Made by a program: the position numbers and the translations under genes. From Fangia hongkongensis FSC776 = DSM 21703 (GTDB lineage Bacteria > Pseudomonadota > Gammaproteobacteria > Francisellales > Francisellaceae), in contig NZ_KB902271.1 of NCBI RefSeq assembly GCF_000379445.1, positions 1 through 64,000 on the forward strand: 64,000 nt of DNA. Direction: 5' to 3'. The notes beneath the pieces are model-generated. The model was not told the origin of the DNA, ran no database searches, and was given only the letters and a program-made list of their open reading frames with translations. Below, one piece after another: positions 63,391-64,000 of the stretch; the first letter of the stretch is position 1, and each line of letters starts with the position of its first letter.

Positions 63391-64000
63391 ACATTTTAGT
63401 CCATCTATTAATCCATGATTTGATGGCACTTAACTTTGAAGCATCACTTAAATTTGCATCCATATAATCACATGAATAAGGCCAATTACGAATCCATGTC
63501 AACTGCCTTTTTGCAAGCTGTCTTGTTGCAACAATGCTCTTATAAACAAAATCATCATAGCTAATATCACCTTGAAGATATTGCCATGCTTGACGATAAC
63601 CAACTGAGCGCATTGATGGTAAATCAACATCCATTTTATCATGCTGAAAAAGTGCCTCTACTTCTTCTAGAAAACCCATTTTCAGCATTTGCTGAAAGCG
63701 CATTTCAATTTTTTTATGTAGCTTGGCTCTATCCTCTGGCACAAATGCCATCACCTTCAAGCTCTCGCCTATACCGCCTTTTTTTTGCTCTGTTGCAATA
63801 AGCTCGGAATAGGCCTTATTTGCACTTAAAGTAATTTCAAGCGCACGCTGCACACGCTGAGTATCCGTTGCAGATAAACTCGTTGCACTAGTGGGATCTT
63901 TCTCCTTTAGTAGTTGATAACTTTCACTAAGTGATTGCTCACGCACCTTTTTTCGTATTACCGGGTCAACTTCAGGCAAAGAAGATATTCCTTCAACCAG
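63389..64000 (-). CDS. miaA: tRNA dimethylallyltransferase, C-terminal part (runs off window)
   Basis: About 203 residues are visible and the frame continues past base 64000. The enzyme adds a dimethylallyl group to A37 of tRNAs reading UNN codons. Visible conserved segments: LVEGISSLPEVDP, DTQRVQRALEI, RFQQMLKMGFLEEVEALF, LPSMRSVGYRQAWQYLQGDI and ATRQLAKRQLTWIRNW. These match the second half of MiaA, including the RQL.KRQ.TW.R signature. The N-terminal P-loop is outside the window. A terminator hairpin ends the gene. Confidence 0.95.
   Translation of the reverse strand: MVEGISSLPEVDPVIRKKVREQSLSESYQLLKEKDPTSATSLSATDTQRVQRALEITLSANKAYSELIATEQKKGGIGESLKVMAFVPEDRAKLHKKIEMRFQQMLKMGFLEEVEALFQHDKMDVDLPSMRSVGYRQAWQYLQGDISYDDFVYKSIVATRQLAKRQLTWIRNWPYSCDYMDANLSDASKLSAIKSWINRWTKM

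Noticed and set aside
1-64000. tRNA, rRNA, riboswitch or phage attachment sites
   Set aside because: No cloverleaf-like sequences, rRNA segments or integrase genes were noticed on reading; no computational scan could be run.

Overview
This is a gene-dense, AT-rich bacterial chromosome segment. Gene content and order point to a gammaproteobacterium: thrS-infC-rpmI-rplT, dacA-ybeD-lipB, a Zur-type znu locus, sucCD, comEC and pilB-pilC. The base composition and the mix of genes recall the Francisella / Fastidiosibacteraceae neighbourhood. That placement is inference only, since there is no rRNA gene in the window and no search could be run.

Layout. 1-742: the start of an IS5-like transposase next to a small gene that it may have cut. 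743-6865: galE, a DUF3750 membrane protein, ftsY, a D-threonine-aldolase-like enzyme, an acetyltransferase split into two overlapping frames, a patatin-like hydrolase, and a remnant of a second acetyltransferase tail. 6969-13709: a signalling block of two OmpR/histidine-kinase systems, one with a polytopic membrane partner, separated by two tandem LuxR-like regulators. 13732-19476: glutaminase with an N-terminal extension, an RHH/MazF-type toxin-antitoxin pair, a zinc-type ArsR repressor with a CadA/ZntA-like ATPase, exported MsrB, and two small membrane proteins. One of these is 34 residues long behind a near-consensus promoter.

19481-30254: a coiled-coil KfrA-like protein with methionine aminopeptidase; the thrS operon, in which infC uses an AUU start; DAHP synthase; znuA-znuC-znuB-zur behind a clear Zur box; and alanine dehydrogenase. 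30264-44570: type IV pilus assembly genes pilB-pilC, envelope proteins, rubredoxin, a PlsC-family acyltransferase, comEC (with pilB-pilC this suggests DNA uptake competence), cysE-cysK, a 61-nt imperfect hairpin, dacA-ybeD-lipB and an outer-membrane barrel. 44598-55649: MATE and CLC transporters, pyrB, coaE, a cellulose-synthase-like glycosyltransferase, sucCD, upp and the bifunctional NAD(P)HX repair enzyme.

55698-63244 is the most distinctive locus. It encodes a 2193-residue RTX protein with a lipase-like N-terminus, a central acidic calcium-binding segment and about 1200 residues of beta-roll. Immediately upstream, overlapping by one base, is a membrane-anchored protein of unknown family. 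No type I secretion genes lie in the window. The pair is the best candidate here for an undescribed system, either an exported lipase with an immunity or assembly partner or a surface enzyme complex. The window closes inside miaA.
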